From Sporosarcina koreensis (GTDB lineage: Bacteria > Bacillota > Bacilli > Bacillales_A > Planococcaceae): a DNA stretch of 64,000 nt. Made by a program: the position numbers and the translations under genes. The notes beneath the pieces are model-generated. The model was given only the letters and a program-made list of their open reading frames with translations. It did not search any database and was not told the origin of the DNA. The stretch lies in contig NZ_LN651336.1 in NCBI RefSeq assembly GCF_000826145.2, positions 64,501-128,500 of the forward strand, in the 5' to 3' direction. This document shows positions 36,008-46,035 of this stretch, piece by piece (the stretch's first letter is position 1; every line of letters begins with the position of its first letter).

Positions 36008-36042
36008 AAAAAAAAGGAGGAACGGGGCAATGCCGTTCCTCC
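36008..36042 (-). terminator. Intercistronic terminator between gapA and pgk
   Basis: A perfect 10-bp stem GGAGGAACGG/CCGTTCCTCC with a 7-nt loop, followed on the minus strand by eight T residues. It lies inside the glycolytic operon, 80 nt past the gapA stop. Confidence 0.85.
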
Positions 36043-36121
36043 TGCCCATCTATTCAGTATAATCGGTCACAATCCGATAAGCCAGATTTTATGTGTCTGT
36101 ATGGATCTGTGGCCAGGTTGA

Positions 36122-37129
36122 TCAGAGACCTTTTTCGTTCATATACAACGCAAGGTCGATACAGCGTGCAGCGTATCCCTGCTCGTTGTCATACCAGCTG
36201 ATGACTTTCACCATGCTGTCCTGCAGTACCATTGTCGACAATCCATCGACAGTCGATGATGCATGTGTACCGTTATAGTCTTTCGACACAAGCGGCAGAT
36301 CGCTGTAGAACAGGTAGCCTTTCAATTCGTTCTCAGAAGCCTCTTTCAGTGCGCTGTTCACTTCTTCGACAGTGACATCCTTGCCTAATTCCGCAACGAA
36401 GTCGACGAGCGAAACGTTCGGTGTCGGCACACGGACTGCCATTCCATCCAGTTTGCCCTTCAGCTCAGGGATGACTTTCGTCACGGCAGAAGCCGCTCCC
36501 GTAGTTGTCGGGATCATCGACTCGGCAGCTGCGCGGGCACGGCGATAGTCCTCATGCGGCAAATCGAGGATCCGCTGGTCGTTCGTATACGAGTGGATGG
36601 TCGTCATCATGCCGCGTTCCACGCCGAATTTGTCGTTCAGCACTTTGACGACCGGCGCCAGGCAGTTCGTTGTGCAGGATGCGTTGGAGACGAACTTGTC
36701 TTCCTTCGGATCATACTCCTGCTCATTGACGCCCATGACGAGTGTTTTGACATCGCCTTTCGCAGGTGCTGACAAGATCGCTTTCTTTGCACCCGCATCG
36801 ATATGCTTCTGCAGACCGGCTGCGTCACGGAACACACCTGTGCTTTCCACGACGATGTCGATACCGAGATCTCCCCACGGAAGGTTTGCCGGGTCTTTTT
36901 CTGCATAGACACGGATCTTTTTGCCATTCACGATGATGTGGTTCTCATCAGAAGAGACATCCGCATCGAGGATACCGTGCACCGAGTCGTATTTCAGAAG
37001 ATGTGCAAGCATTGGGGCATTCGTCAGGTCGTTGACTGCCACGACTTCCAATTCGTCATGTACCAAAGAGTCTCTCATCACAATACGTCCAATACGTCCA
37101 AATCCGTTAATCGCCATTTTTACTGTCAT
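36122..37129 (-). CDS. gapA: Glyceraldehyde-3-phosphate dehydrogenase (glycolytic, NAD-dependent)
   Basis: 335 residues. The N-terminal NAD-binding motif is INGFGRIGR, the active-site cysteine lies in SNASCTTNCLAPV (near 150), and the C-terminal WYDNEQGYAAR is intact. It oxidises glyceraldehyde 3-phosphate to 1,3-bisphosphoglycerate. It sits directly after its repressor gene cggR and before a strong terminator, the layout that gives gapA more mRNA than the rest of the glycolytic operon. Its place behind cggR marks it as the glycolytic enzyme, not the gluconeogenic GapB. Confidence 0.97.
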   Translation of the reverse strand: MTVKMAINGFGRIGRIVMRDSLVHDELEVVAVNDLTNAPMLAHLLKYDSVHGILDADVSSDENHIIVNGKKIRVYAEKDPANLPWGDLGIDIVVESTGVFRDAAGLQKHIDAGAKKAILSAPAKGDVKTLVMGVNEQEYDPKEDKFVSNASCTTNCLAPVVKVLNDKFGVERGMMTTIHSYTNDQRILDLPHEDYRRARAAAESMIPTTTGAASAVTKVIPELKGKLDGMAVRVPTPNVSLVDFVAELGKDVTVEEVNSALKEASENELKGYLFYSDLPLVSKDYNGTHASSTVDGLSTMVLQDSMVKVISWYDNEQGYAARCIDLALYMNEKGL

Positions 37130-37217
37130 CTTGAATCCCTCCAGAGTTTTGTTTATATAATAATGGGTTACGCAGCGTCAGCCGCGGAGCCATTTGGTAA
37201 CAGTCTTCTCACGTTCG

Positions 37218-38231
37218 TCAGATGAAATTCATGAGTTCCCTTGCTGCCCCTTCGTCGGTGATCAGTACGGTCTGTTTCGCGGCAGCATGCAGGTAGGACA
37301 AAATCGCTTCCGCCTTTTCCGAGCCGCCCGCAACCGCCAGAATCAGCGGGATGCGCTTCAGGTCGTCCGTCTGGATGCCGACTGTCCGCAGATGATGTAC
37401 AATCTCGCCCTCGCGGTTAAAGTAGTAGCCGAATGCTTCGCCCTTTGCCCCGCGGGCGGCGAGGAGGCGGCGTTCGTCTTCGCCGGACTCCCGCATGACA
37501 GCCATCTTCTGGGCATCCCCGATGCCGTGCAGGAGACAGTCGGCCGAGCTGTATAAGTCCATCATCCGCTGTGCACCCGGCTCTTTCAGGAAGATGGCAT
37601 GTGCTTCTTCACTGAGTGATTCCGGATAGTACAGCGATTTGTAGGAAGCGTTGCATGTCTGGGCGAACGTGGCGGCAATGACGTTGGCCTGCAGGCCGAT
37701 ATCATCGCCGACACCACCCCTCGCCGGGATGAACAGCGTATCCTCCGCCCCCGGATAGCAGCTCAGATGCTTCGGGATGGAAGCCAGTGTGCTGCCGCCA
37801 GTAACTGCGACGACCCTGCCCTTGCCGATACGGCTGCTGAAAACAGAAGCCGCCTCAGCACCGAGCAGTTCGTTCGAAGCACCGATTTCCGAGCTGTCCC
37901 CTTTGACGATATGGACATCTTTGATGCCGAACGTCTGCTTGATGCGCTTCCCAAGGATATTCCGTTCGTACTGCAGTTCGATCAGGGGTTCGAGATCGTA
38001 CAGGACGCTCTCCCCTTCCGCAGTGATGCGCGCCCCTTCTTTCGCCACCTGGATCAGGTGCTGGTCACGGAGTGCCTCCATGACGGAACGGGTTTCCCGT
38101 TCCGAGAGGCCGGCTGTCTCCGCAAGCGGCCGCCTGCCGATTGGGCCGGATGTCTTGATGAGCTTCAGCACAAGATACCTTTGCTGGAGCGCGGCCATCA
38201 TGTCAGGGACCAGCTTTTCCTGCGCCTCCAC
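37218..38231 (-). CDS. cggR: Central glycolytic genes regulator CggR (SorC/DeoR type)
   Basis: 337 residues from GTG 38231. An N-terminal winged helix-turn-helix (PIGRRPLAETAGLSERETRS) is followed by the sugar-binding SorC domain with VTGGSTLAS, FIPARGGVGDD and GDAQKMA. In B. subtilis the protein represses the cggR-gapA operon unless fructose-1,6-bisphosphate is present. The start is unsettled: a CTG at 38246, right behind AGGGAGGAGT, would add LKPVI and match the length of known CggR proteins better than the GTG, which has no own RBS. A matching operator lies about 50-85 nt upstream. Confidence 0.93.
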   Translation of the reverse strand: MEAQEKLVPDMMAALQQRYLVLKLIKTSGPIGRRPLAETAGLSERETRSVMEALRDQHLIQVAKEGARITAEGESVLYDLEPLIELQYERNILGKRIKQTFGIKDVHIVKGDSSEIGASNELLGAEAASVFSSRIGKGRVVAVTGGSTLASIPKHLSCYPGAEDTLFIPARGGVGDDIGLQANVIAATFAQTCNASYKSLYYPESLSEEAHAIFLKEPGAQRMMDLYSSADCLLHGIGDAQKMAVMRESGEDERRLLAARGAKGEAFGYYFNREGEIVHHLRTVGIQTDDLKRIPLILAVAGGSEKAEAILSYLHAAAKQTVLITDEGAARELMNFI

Positions 38232-38280
38232 AATAACCGGTTTCAGAAAGACTCCTCCCTTCGTTTCGCTCGCTTGCCTA

Positions 38281-38317
38281 GGACTGATTTTGCCCTGAAT
38301 GGTTTAAAAACGTCCCA
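38281..38317 (-). promoter_or_regulatory. Probable CggR operator
   Basis: On the minus strand TGGGACGTTTTTAAACC followed by CAGGGCAAAATCAGTCC, two spaced repeats like the CGGGAC-n6-TGTC pairs of B. subtilis. It is downstream of the promoter and upstream of the cggR start, where a roadblock repressor would bind. Confidence 0.55.
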
Positions 38318-38352
38318 CTGAAGTCAAAAAAATAGAATAGCTTTATACTCCA

Positions 38353-38381
38353 ACTATACATCCTATTCCCCCATTGCACAA
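38353..38381 (-). promoter_or_regulatory. SigA-type promoter of the cggR-gapA operon
   Basis: On the minus strand TTGTGC (38376-38381), 17-bp spacer, TATAGT (38353-38358), just ahead of the operator. Confidence 0.6.
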
Positions 38382-38390
38382 CTGTAAACA

Positions 38391-38624
38391 TCAGTCGCCG
38401 AAAAGAAGGACAAGATCGGCATACCCGATGTTCCCATAGCAGAGGACGCGTCCTTCGTTCTCGACAACCGGAATCATCAGCATATATTGCTCATGCTTAT
38501 CATCATCGTCCTCGATATTGACGGATGTCCAGGTCAGCGGATACTCCTCGCTGACAAGCTGCATCATCTGCTCTGCTTCATCGCACAGCGTACAGCCCGG
38601 TTTCGTATAAAAGGTCACATGCAT
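38391..38624 (-). CDS. Glutaredoxin-family protein
   Basis: 77 residues from ATG 38624, preceded by CAGGAGGG. A thioredoxin-like fold with the CxxC motif in FYTKPGCTLCDEAEQMM and a cis-Pro loop (MIPVVENEGRVLCYG). This matches the DUF836-type glutaredoxin-like proteins found at this place upstream of cggR in Bacilli. A thiol-disulfide function is likely but the partner is unknown. The cggR promoter region lies immediately downstream of its stop. Confidence 0.85.
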   Translation of the reverse strand: MHVTFYTKPGCTLCDEAEQMMQLVSEEYPLTWTSVNIEDDDDKHEQYMLMIPVVENEGRVLCYGNIGYADLVLLFGD

Positions 38625-38705
38625 GGGTTTCCCTCCTGTCTGTATCCAGTGTAAAAGCAAAAAGCGATGCGCGCAACATCGTTCGCTGCACACACCGCTT
38701 ATTCA

Positions 38706-39527
38706 TCAGAAGCTACGGCCGGCGCCGCCTCCGCCGCCTGAGCCGCCGCCTCCGAATCCTCCGAAGCCGCCTCCGCCGGAACCGCCGCCGAAGCCGCCTC
38801 CTGAGCCGCCTCCAAACGAACCCGGGAAGAAGATCGGGCCGACACCGCGGCTTCTGCCTCCTGGCCCGCCGCCGCGTCCGCCTCCTCCGCCTCTTCCGGA
38901 ATTAGCGAATATCTGGATGAGGATGAACGCGATGACGATTATCGGTACAATCGGGATGCCTCCTCCTCCTCCGCTGTCGCCTTCGTCAAATGTTGCGACA
39001 GGGAGTTCTTCACCATTCAGATCATACTCTTTAGCGATTTCATTATAGAAAGCTTTGTAGGCTTCCAAAATCCCTTTGTCAAACTCGCCATTCTTAAGAT
39101 AAGGCATTGCGACTTCATCAATGATGCGGCCCACTTTCCCATCAGGAAGAGCGCCTTCCAAACCGTATCCTACCTCAAGACGAATGTGTCGTTTACCCGA
39201 TTCATCCGGTTCGCTGGTGACCACAAGAAGAGCTCCGTTATTCTCCTCTTTACTGCCAAGCTGGAATTCACGCAGCTTATTCAGCGAAAATTCGTCGATT
39301 GGCCGTCCCCCGGTATCTGGTACAATGAGCACCGCCAGTTCGGCACTGGTAGCGCTGTACAGTCGCTTGCCGTAATCATCCAGTTCTCTTTTCACATCTT
39401 CTGAAAGTATTCCCGACTTGTCTTGGACAATGTCTACACCACGTGCATCAGCTGACGGCAGGATAGCTGCCGATAGCATCAGGAGCATGCCGAGCAGGGC
39501 AAGTGCCCGGGCAGCTGTCCGTTTCAT
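38706..39527 (-). CDS. TPM domain protein (YgcG family) with Gly-rich tail
   Basis: 273 residues. A signal peptide (residues ~1-28, ending PSADA) is followed by a TPM domain (~30-165; VDIVQDKSGILSEDVKREL, VEVGYGLEGALPDGKVGRII), a membrane helix (~195-212, IPIVPIIVIAFILIQIF) and a ~60-residue tail of almost pure Gly/Ser/Phe/Arg. This type usually sits with LemA in the envelope and may take part in membrane stress or protein repair; the true role is unknown. The ATG shares its A with the lemA stop (TAATG), so both are translationally coupled. Confidence 0.88.
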   Translation of the reverse strand: MKRTAARALALLGMLLMLSAAILPSADARGVDIVQDKSGILSEDVKRELDDYGKRLYSATSAELAVLIVPDTGGRPIDEFSLNKLREFQLGSKEENNGALLVVTSEPDESGKRHIRLEVGYGLEGALPDGKVGRIIDEVAMPYLKNGEFDKGILEAYKAFYNEIAKEYDLNGEELPVATFDEGDSGGGGGIPIVPIIVIAFILIQIFANSGRGGGGGRGGGPGGRSRGVGPIFFPGSFGGGSGGGFGGGSGGGGFGGFGGGGSGGGGGAGRSF

Positions 39528-40102
39528 TACTCATCGTCCCCGAAGTCGACGCTCGGCGCCTGTTCGGCACCTGCTGCCGCTTTAAAATATTCCTTCTTGT
39601 CAAAGCCGAATACCGATGCAACGAATTTGCCCGGGAAACGCTGCACTTGCTTATTGTAGGATGCGACTTCTCCGTTGTAATCCTTGCGTGCGACGGCGAT
39701 CCGGTTTTCAGTACCCGCCAGCTCATCCATCAGCTGGGTGAACTGCTTGTCGGCCTTCAGCTCCGGATAGTTCTCAGTAATGGCAAGAAGGCGGCTCAGT
39801 GCCCCCGACAGCTCATCGTTCGCCGCTGCCTGCTCTTCCGGTCCGTTCGCCCCCGCCAGTTTCGAGCGGGCATCCGCGATGTTCGTGAAGACTTCCTTTT
39901 CGTGCTTCGCATAACCCTTGGCTGTGTTCACCAAGTTCGGAATCAGATCGACCCGCCGCTGCAGCTGGGTTTCGATTTGTGAATAGGCCTGATCAACGTT
40001 TTCTTCCGATGTGACAAACCTGTTGTAGCTCGGAACTAATATTAATCCCAGTACAACAATGATTCCGATGATGATGCCAATCGGCCCTAATAACTTTTTC
40101 AT
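39527..40102 (-). CDS. lemA: LemA family protein
   Basis: 191 residues. A short N-terminal membrane anchor (GPIGIIIGIIVVLGLILVPSYN) is followed by a long helical domain with the LemA hallmarks VDQAYSQIETQLQRRVDLIPNLV, AANDELSGALSRLLAITENYPELKAD and ENRIAVARKDYNGEVASYN. The protein is exposed outside the membrane. Its biochemical role is unknown, but pairing with a TPM-domain partner is widespread. The ATG follows AGGGGGG. Confidence 0.92.
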   Translation of the reverse strand: MKKLLGPIGIIIGIIVVLGLILVPSYNRFVTSEENVDQAYSQIETQLQRRVDLIPNLVNTAKGYAKHEKEVFTNIADARSKLAGANGPEEQAAANDELSGALSRLLAITENYPELKADKQFTQLMDELAGTENRIAVARKDYNGEVASYNKQVQRFPGKFVASVFGFDKKEYFKAAAGAEQAPSVDFGDDE

Positions 40103-40218
40103 TTTGCCAGCCCCCTATAGTGTTTTCCTTTCAGGAGTTTACCCGTACTGATGAGCACTCCAAACGTTCGGTCTATAAGGTAATACGGCCGGCAGCCCGA
40201 AAAGTTCCGGGTTGCATG

Positions 40219-40264
40219 CAAAAACCCCTGATTGTGAACATAGGCTGTTCACGATCAGGGGGTT
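40219..40264 (-). terminator. Intrinsic terminator after tRNA-Arg
   Basis: Long stem CCCCTGATTGTGAACA/TGTTCACGATCAGGGG with a short loop, followed on the minus strand by TTTTTG. It is 13 nt past the tRNA 3' end. Confidence 0.85.
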
Positions 40265-40276
40265 CTGTTGTTCTGA

Positions 40277-40348
40277 TGTCCTCGGCGGGAGTCGAACCCA
40301 CATTTTAAGCTTCGGAGGCTTACGTGCTATCCATTGCACCACGAGGAC
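40277..40348 (-). tRNA. tRNA-Arg (anticodon CCG)
   Basis: 72 nt. The 7-bp acceptor stem pairs GTCCTCG with CGAGGAC, the D-arm has TGGATAGCAC, the anticodon stem TAAGC/GCTTA closes the loop CTCCGAA with anticodon CCG (codon CGG), and the T-arm is GTGGGTTCGACTCCCGC. CCA is not encoded. No att-like duplication is seen next to it. Confidence 0.95.
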
Positions 40349-40430
40349 GTTTTGTTTTCTTGTTTAGCGGACAAATAATAGTATACTTGCTGAGAAGCCG
40401 AAATGCAACAGGTAATTTTCAAAGCGTTAT

Positions 40431-40462
40431 ATTTGACCTTTGTTGACCATACTCTGTATGAT
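40431..40462 (+). promoter_or_regulatory. clpP promoter with CtsR operator
   Basis: The direct heptad repeat TTTGACC-TT-TGTTGACC (40432-40448) fits the CtsR site, read on the other strand as GGTCAA-n3-GGTCAAA. The first TTGACC (40433-40438) is also the -35 box, with an 18-bp spacer and -10 TATGAT (40457-40462). This layout predicts CtsR repression relieved by heat or protein stress. Confidence 0.72.
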
Positions 40463-40532
40463 TAAGACATGGTTAAGCGGGGCACCGTTTTAACATACGA
40501 CCATCTTCATTCATCAAAAGGAGGAACGGAAC

Positions 40533-41138
40533 ATGAACTTGATTCCTACAGTTATTGAACAGACGAACCGCGGCGAGCGTGCGTATGATATTTACTCCCG
40601 CCTGCTGAAAGACCGCATCATCATGCTCGGCAGCCAGATCGATGACAACGTGGCAAATTCCATCGTTGCCCAGCTGCTATTCCTGGAATCCGAAGACCCG
40701 GATAAGGACATCTCGATCTACATCAACAGCCCGGGCGGCAGCATCACTGCTGGTATGGCGATCTACGATACGATGCAGTATATCAAGCCGGACATCCAGA
40801 CGATCTGTATCGGCATGGCCGCTTCCATGGGATCTTTCCTATTGGCAGCAGGTACGGAAGGAAAGCGCTATGCTCTCCCTAACGCCGAAGTGATGATCCA
40901 CCAGCCGCTCGGCGGCGCGCAGGGTCAGGCGACTGAGATCGAGATCGCTGCAAAGCATATTCTCTTCATCCGTGAAAAGCTCAACAAAATTTTGTCGGAA
41001 CGCACCGGCCAGCCGATCGAAGTGATTGAAAAGGATACGGACCGCGACAACTTCATGACCGCTGAACGTGCGAAAGAGTATGGTCTCATCGACCACATCA
41101 TTACGCGCAGCGACATGCGTGAATCGGAAAGCAAGTAA
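40533..41138 (+). CDS. clpP: ATP-dependent Clp protease proteolytic subunit ClpP
   Basis: 201 residues. The catalytic Ser lies in [14 protein letters not shown] (near 98), His in [17 protein letters not shown] (near 123) and Asp in [11 protein letters not shown] (near 172). The N-terminal axial loop and [19 protein letters not shown] are typical. It forms the two-ring barrel that works with ClpX, ClpC or ClpE in regulated and quality-control proteolysis. The ATG follows AAAGGAGG. It is regulated through the CtsR-type site upstream, and it degrades products tagged by the tmRNA encoded in this same window. Confidence 0.98.
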   Translation: MNLIPTVIEQTNRGERAYDIYSRLLKDRIIMLGSQIDDNVANSIVAQLLFLESEDPDKDISIYINSPGGSITAGMAIYDTMQYIKPDIQTICIGMAASMGSFLLAAGTEGKRYALPNAEVMIHQPLGGAQGQATEIEIAAKHILFIREKLNKILSERTGQPIEVIEKDTDRDNFMTAERAKEYGLIDHIITRSDMRESESK

Positions 41139-41150
41139 AGGAACAGACAA

Positions 41151-41176
41151 GGCGTCCCGTCAACCGGGACGTTTTT
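41151..41176 (+). terminator. Intrinsic terminator after clpP
   Basis: GCGTCCCG-TCAA-CCGGGACG stem followed by seven T residues, between the convergent clpP and crh genes. Confidence 0.85.
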
Positions 41177-41182
41177 TTCTGT

Positions 41183-41440
41183 TCACGCTTCCCCTTCGAT
41201 GAACGCAGTCAGCGTCGCAGCTGCCTGTTCTTCATCTGCTCCTTCTGTGATCACCTGGACCGTGCTGCCCTGGGCGATAGCCAGGCTCATGACGCCCATG
41301 ATGCTTTTGGCATTGACCTGCCGCTCATCCCGCTTTACATAGACATCCGAAGTAAACCGGTTCGCCTCCTGCACGAACAGGGCCGCCTGTCTCGCCTGCA
41401 GGCCGGGTTTAATCTTCACTTCTGCTGTTTTTTCGATCAT
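41183..41440 (-). CDS. crh: HPr-like catabolite repression protein Crh
   Basis: 85 residues. The HPr fold has the regulatory Ser46 motif NAKSIMGVMSL, but position 15 is Gln in KPGLQARQAALF where HPr has His. That swap is the mark of Crh: it cannot pass phosphate to sugars but can be phosphorylated on Ser46 by HPr kinase and act as a CcpA co-repressor. HprK is encoded 9 kb away in this window, and a cre site is present upstream of the symporter operon. It is the last gene of the nudix-rapZ-yvcK-whiA-crh cluster. Confidence 0.94.
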   Translation of the reverse strand: MIEKTAEVKIKPGLQARQAALFVQEANRFTSDVYVKRDERQVNAKSIMGVMSLAIAQGSTVQVITEGADEEQAAATLTAFIEGEA

Positions 41441-41458
41441 TTCCCTCTCTCCTATCCG

Positions 41459-42400
41459 TTACGTTATTCCGCCCACCCGCACTTTTTCGGCGATTTCATC
41501 GATTTTGCGGAGCCGGTGGTTGACCCCCGACTTGCTGACGGGTCCTCCGGAGAGCATCTCTCCGAGCTCCTTCAGCGTAACATCCTGATATTCCACACGC
41601 AGATGCGCAATTTCCTGCAGACGGTCCGGCAGCGATTCCAGGCCGATTGTCGACTGGATGAGCTTGATGTTCTCCACTTGGCGCTGGGCTGCTCCGATCG
41701 TCTTGTTCAGATTGGCCGTCTCGCAATTCACAAGCCGGTTCACGCTGTTCCGCATGTCACGCACAATCCGGATATCTTCGAATCGCATGAGGGCGACATG
41801 CGCCCCGATCAGGCTCAGGAAGTCCGCAATCTTTTCCGCTTCCTTCAAATACGCCACGAACCCTTTTTTCCGTTCGATCGACTTTGCGTTCAGCTGGTAG
41901 TCGTTCATGAGCTCCACAAGAGCGTCGGAATGCTCCTGATAGAGCGAGAATACCTCGAGGTGATAGGATGACGTCTCCGGATTATTGACGGAGCCGCCTG
42001 CCAGGAAGGCTCCGCGAAGGTAAGCCCGTTTGCAGCAGTCGTTCGGGATGATGTCTTCCGAAATCTTCTGGTTCGACTGGAATGTATTCGTCAGGATGTC
42101 GAGATCGTCCAGTAATTCCCGTGCTTCTTCCCGGATCCTGCAAATATACACATTGTTCTTCTTCAGACGCATTTTCCGGCGTACGAGCAGTTCCACTTTG
42201 AATGTATATAACTTCTTCAGATTGGAGTACAGCCGTCTCGCAATGGCAGCGTTTTCCGTCTGCACATCCAGCATGATCATCTTATTGGAAAACGACAAGA
42301 CCCCGTTCATGCGGATGAACGCGGCGATTTCCGCTTTCGTGCAGCAATCTTCAGTTTCGATCTGCGTCAGTTCTTTCTTTGTTTCCGATGCGAAAGACAT
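41459..42400 (-). CDS. whiA: DNA-binding protein WhiA
   Basis: 313 residues from ATG 42400 (AAAGGGGG upstream). The N-terminus begins [20 protein letters not shown]; a LAGLIDADG homing-endonuclease-like fold without catalytic acids covers ~1-220 ([23 protein letters not shown]), followed by a C-terminal helix-turn-helix ([23 protein letters not shown]). In Bacilli it affects cell division and chromosome segregation. Gene order rapZ-yvcK-whiA-crh is conserved in Firmicutes. Confidence 0.96.
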   Translation of the reverse strand: MSFASETKKELTQIETEDCCTKAEIAAFIRMNGVLSFSNKMIMLDVQTENAAIARRLYSNLKKLYTFKVELLVRRKMRLKKNNVYICRIREEARELLDDLDILTNTFQSNQKISEDIIPNDCCKRAYLRGAFLAGGSVNNPETSSYHLEVFSLYQEHSDALVELMNDYQLNAKSIERKKGFVAYLKEAEKIADFLSLIGAHVALMRFEDIRIVRDMRNSVNRLVNCETANLNKTIGAAQRQVENIKLIQSTIGLESLPDRLQEIAHLRVEYQDVTLKELGEMLSGGPVSKSGVNHRLRKIDEIAEKVRVGGIT

Positions 42401-42425
42401 GATCTTCCCCCTTTCCCGGCGGTGG

Positions 42426-43412
42426 TCACGCCTCTTCTTTGCATGGTTCTTCTGCCAGTATGTCCTCCATGAACCACCGGGCCACCTTATCGGCATCGTG
42501 CAGCACACGGCCGTCTTTCGCGAATGCGATGTCCTCCTGTACGATTTGGGGAACGAGTTCTGCAAGCCTGTCCAGATCGCACTCGACCGGCCAGGAGGTG
42601 ACTGCCTGGCCGGCTGCTGTCAGTACCGGCATAAGGTCCTTGCTGTTCAGCAGGACGGCATCCAGGAACGGCTCCCCGACATGATCGTACAGCGCAGCGA
42701 CATGTTCGGACGCCGTGTATCGGTACGTTTCCCCTTTTTGGGTTGTCAGATTGCCGACATAGACTTTCCTCGCAGCGCTCAGCAGCACGGCATCCCGGAT
42801 ATCCTGCACAAGGAGCGACGGAAGGATGCTCGTATACAGGCTGCCCGGTCCGACGATGATCAGGTCCGCTTCGCGTATCGCGCGGAGCGTCTCCGGCAGC
42901 GGTTCAGCATCCTGCGGTGACAGATAGACCCGGCGGATCTTCCGTGCGTACATCGGGATCTTCGATTCGCCAGTGACGATCGTGCCGTCCTCCAGCTCAG
43001 CGTGCAGTGTTATACGTTCATTGGCCGCCGGCAGCACTTCCCCTTTTATGTTCAGCACTTGGCCCATCTTTTTGATGGCCGTAGCGAAATCACCTGTAAT
43101 ATCAGTCATCGCAGCAAGCATCAGATTGCCTAATGAATGGCCATCCAGGCTGTCCTGGGCAGTGAACCGGTATTGGAACAGCTCTTCAATCAGCGGTTCC
43201 ACATCTGAAAGCGCTGCCATCACTTTTCTTACATCCCCTGGCGGCGGGATATCATACTGATCCAGCAATCGGCCGGAGCTGCCTCCATCATCTGCGACTG
43301 TCACGACCGCTGTCAGTTCGAGAGGATGTTTTTTCAATCCTCTCAAAAGTGTGGACAGTCCCGTGCCGCCGCCGAAAACCACTACTTTCTTGCGTATTGC
43401 AGAAGGCTTCAT
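42426..43412 (-). CDS. yvcK: Gluconeogenesis factor YvcK (CofD-like family)
   Basis: 328 residues from ATG 43412. The N-terminal nucleotide-sugar binding motif [19 protein letters not shown] is followed by [31 protein letters not shown] and [16 protein letters not shown]. The family resembles CofD (lactyl-transferase fold), but in Firmicutes it is needed for growth on gluconeogenic carbon and for cell shape, probably by binding UDP-sugars. It starts 4 nt after the rapZ stop, so translation is coupled. Confidence 0.95.
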   Translation of the reverse strand: MKPSAIRKKVVVFGGGTGLSTLLRGLKKHPLELTAVVTVADDGGSSGRLLDQYDIPPPGDVRKVMAALSDVEPLIEELFQYRFTAQDSLDGHSLGNLMLAAMTDITGDFATAIKKMGQVLNIKGEVLPAANERITLHAELEDGTIVTGESKIPMYARKIRRVYLSPQDAEPLPETLRAIREADLIIVGPGSLYTSILPSLLVQDIRDAVLLSAARKVYVGNLTTQKGETYRYTASEHVAALYDHVGEPFLDAVLLNSKDLMPVLTAAGQAVTSWPVECDLDRLAELVPQIVQEDIAFAKDGRVLHDADKVARWFMEDILAEEPCKEEA

Positions 43413-43416
43413 AACG

Positions 43417-44304
43417 TCAGCCCTTTCTTTTTTCAATATGCTGATGGGTCACATAAGTTGTATAGTCCTCTTTGAACAGGTTCCCGAAATACTCCGCAAG
43501 CGTGACGGAACGGTGCTGTCCGCCTGTGCAGCCGAATGCGATGACCACCTGCGACTTGCCTTCCTGCTTATATTGAGGGATCAGGAACTGGAACAGGTCC
43601 GTCAGCTTGCTGATCAGCGTCTGGGTATCGTCCCATTTCAGGACATAGTCATAGACATCCTGGTCGAGACCGGTCTGAGGACGCATCGCTTCGATATAAT
43701 AGGGGTTCGGCAGGAAGCGTACATCGAACACGACATCCGCATCGATCGGCATCGCATGCTTGAAACCGAACGATATGAAGTTCAGCGTGAAGTTCTCCCC
43801 TTCTCCTGCCGAGAACTCCTTGATGATCTTTTCACGGAGTTCCTTCGGTTTCATGACGGACGTATTGAAGATCGACTTGGCGCGTCCTTTGATATCGCTT
43901 AAGAGACCCCGTTCTTTCCGGATCCCTTCGAGCGGCTGCCGGCCGTTTGCCAGCGGGTGGGACCGTCTCGATTCTTTGTATCGGCTGACGAGTGTTTCAT
44001 CATCCGCTTCGAGGAACAGGATCCGGGTCGTCACATTGTCCATCCGGTTGACACTGTCCAGTGCATCCAGAAGCGCGTCGAACAGACCGCCGCCCCGCGT
44101 GTCAATGACAGCTGCGATTTTCGGTTTTTTATCCGAGGATGCCAGCATCAGGTCGAGAAACGTCTCGAGCAGCTCAGGCGGCAGGTTATCGATGCAGTAA
44201 TAGCCCATGTCTTCGAAACTCTGCATGGCGACCGATTTTCCGGCCCCCGACATGCCTGTGATGATGACCAGTTCCAGTTCCTCCGTAAATGCCTCATTAT
44301 CCAT
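43417..44304 (-). CDS. rapZ: RNase adapter RapZ / YvcJ (P-loop nucleotide-binding protein)
   Basis: 295 residues from ATG 44304, 10 nt after GGAAGG. Walker A is [17 protein letters not shown]; the second nucleotide-binding segment is [12 protein letters not shown], and the C-terminal domain has [15 protein letters not shown]. In E. coli RapZ controls glmS through small RNA decay; in Bacilli YvcJ is a GTPase/ATPase linked to competence. It overlaps nothing but starts only 4 nt after the nudix stop. Confidence 0.95.
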   Translation of the reverse strand: MDNEAFTEELELVIITGMSGAGKSVAMQSFEDMGYYCIDNLPPELLETFLDLMLASSDKKPKIAAVIDTRGGGLFDALLDALDSVNRMDNVTTRILFLEADDETLVSRYKESRRSHPLANGRQPLEGIRKERGLLSDIKGRAKSIFNTSVMKPKELREKIIKEFSAGEGENFTLNFISFGFKHAMPIDADVVFDVRFLPNPYYIEAMRPQTGLDQDVYDYVLKWDDTQTLISKLTDLFQFLIPQYKQEGKSQVVIAFGCTGGQHRSVTLAEYFGNLFKEDYTTYVTHQHIEKRKG

Positions 44305-44308
44305 CCGT

Positions 44309-44779
44309 TCAATCACCTTCCATGGAGTGTTGAATTTTTTCATCCAGCAGGACGAAATCTTCCGTGTACGTGAATGTGCCGTACTGCATACCCGGTTCTG
44401 ACACTGCAAAGAGGAGATTTGTGCGATCCCCTTCCGCCATCGGCAGCGTGCGCAGCGCTTCTTTCGGATGCCATTCGAGCTTCCCTTCCACGGTATCCTC
44501 CATCGGCGTGCCGATCAGGTCATGGCCGGTGAATGTATAGAGCATCCACTCATCCACTGTTTCGTCCCCTCTGCGGATCACCATTGTGTAGATGCCTTTC
44601 AAATGGGGGTCCACAGGAGTCGCTCCTGTCTCTTCCGTGAATTCACGGATGGCTGTCTCGACGATCGATTCCCCTGCGTCCATTTTCCCGCCCGGAGCGA
44701 CGTACCAGCCTCTCCGTGGTTTTTTGAGCAACAGTACCTGACCATCTTTTTCTACTAGCAGATTAACAATTCTTTGCAT
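44309..44779 (-). CDS. yvcI: NUDIX hydrolase, YvcI type
   Basis: 156 residues from ATG 44779. It begins [25 protein letters not shown], and the Nudix box [23 protein letters not shown] is complete with the metal-binding Glu residues. It presumably cleaves a nucleoside diphosphate-linked substrate, identity unknown. It starts the cluster leading to rapZ, yvcK, whiA and crh, as in B. subtilis. Confidence 0.9.
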   Translation of the reverse strand: MQRIVNLLVEKDGQVLLLKKPRRGWYVAPGGKMDAGESIVETAIREFTEETGATPVDPHLKGIYTMVIRRGDETVDEWMLYTFTGHDLIGTPMEDTVEGKLEWHPKEALRTLPMAEGDRTNLLFAVSEPGMQYGTFTYTEDFVLLDEKIQHSMEGD

Positions 44780-44844
44780 ACACGATGCCTCACTTCTTTT
44801 GTTCACATAGTTTTAAGTATAATCGATTTCATAGGAAAACGACA

Positions 44845-44882
44845 CAAAAAGAAGCTGCCGGCAACGTACTTTCCGGCAGCCT
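44845..44882 (-). terminator. Intrinsic terminator after trxB
   Basis: GCTGCCGG/CCGGCAGC stem, followed on the minus strand by TTCTTTTT. It separates trxB from the nudix-rapZ cluster. Confidence 0.75.
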
Positions 44883-44985
44883 TCAAAAGTATTTAAAAAT
44901 AGGGGGTCAATCAACACTTTTAGTATATCCCTTTTATATTGCGAGAACATTACAAACACATTAATGTTGCGTTAAGGAAAGACTT

Positions 44986-45936
<951 letters not shown>

Positions 45937-46035
45937 TCAAGCTCCTCCTCTTTCGGTAGTTCTTCTGTCCAAATCGTATAAGTTTTTCGATGTTCCATCA
46001 ACTAATCTGCCTGTACTCCAGGTGTTCCGGCTTAC

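Noticed and set aside
38623..39048. Proline-rich plus-strand ORF opposite the TPM gene
   Set aside because: It is the complement of the Gly-rich tail of the TPM protein; no RBS or independent support.
40277..40348. tRNA-Arg as a second integration site
   Set aside because: No duplicated 3' end, integrase or AT-rich insert lies next to it; the flanking genes are conserved core.
42030..42920. Long plus-strand ORF opposite whiA/yvcK
   Set aside because: It is a shadow of two well-established genes on the other strand, without an RBS or a family match.
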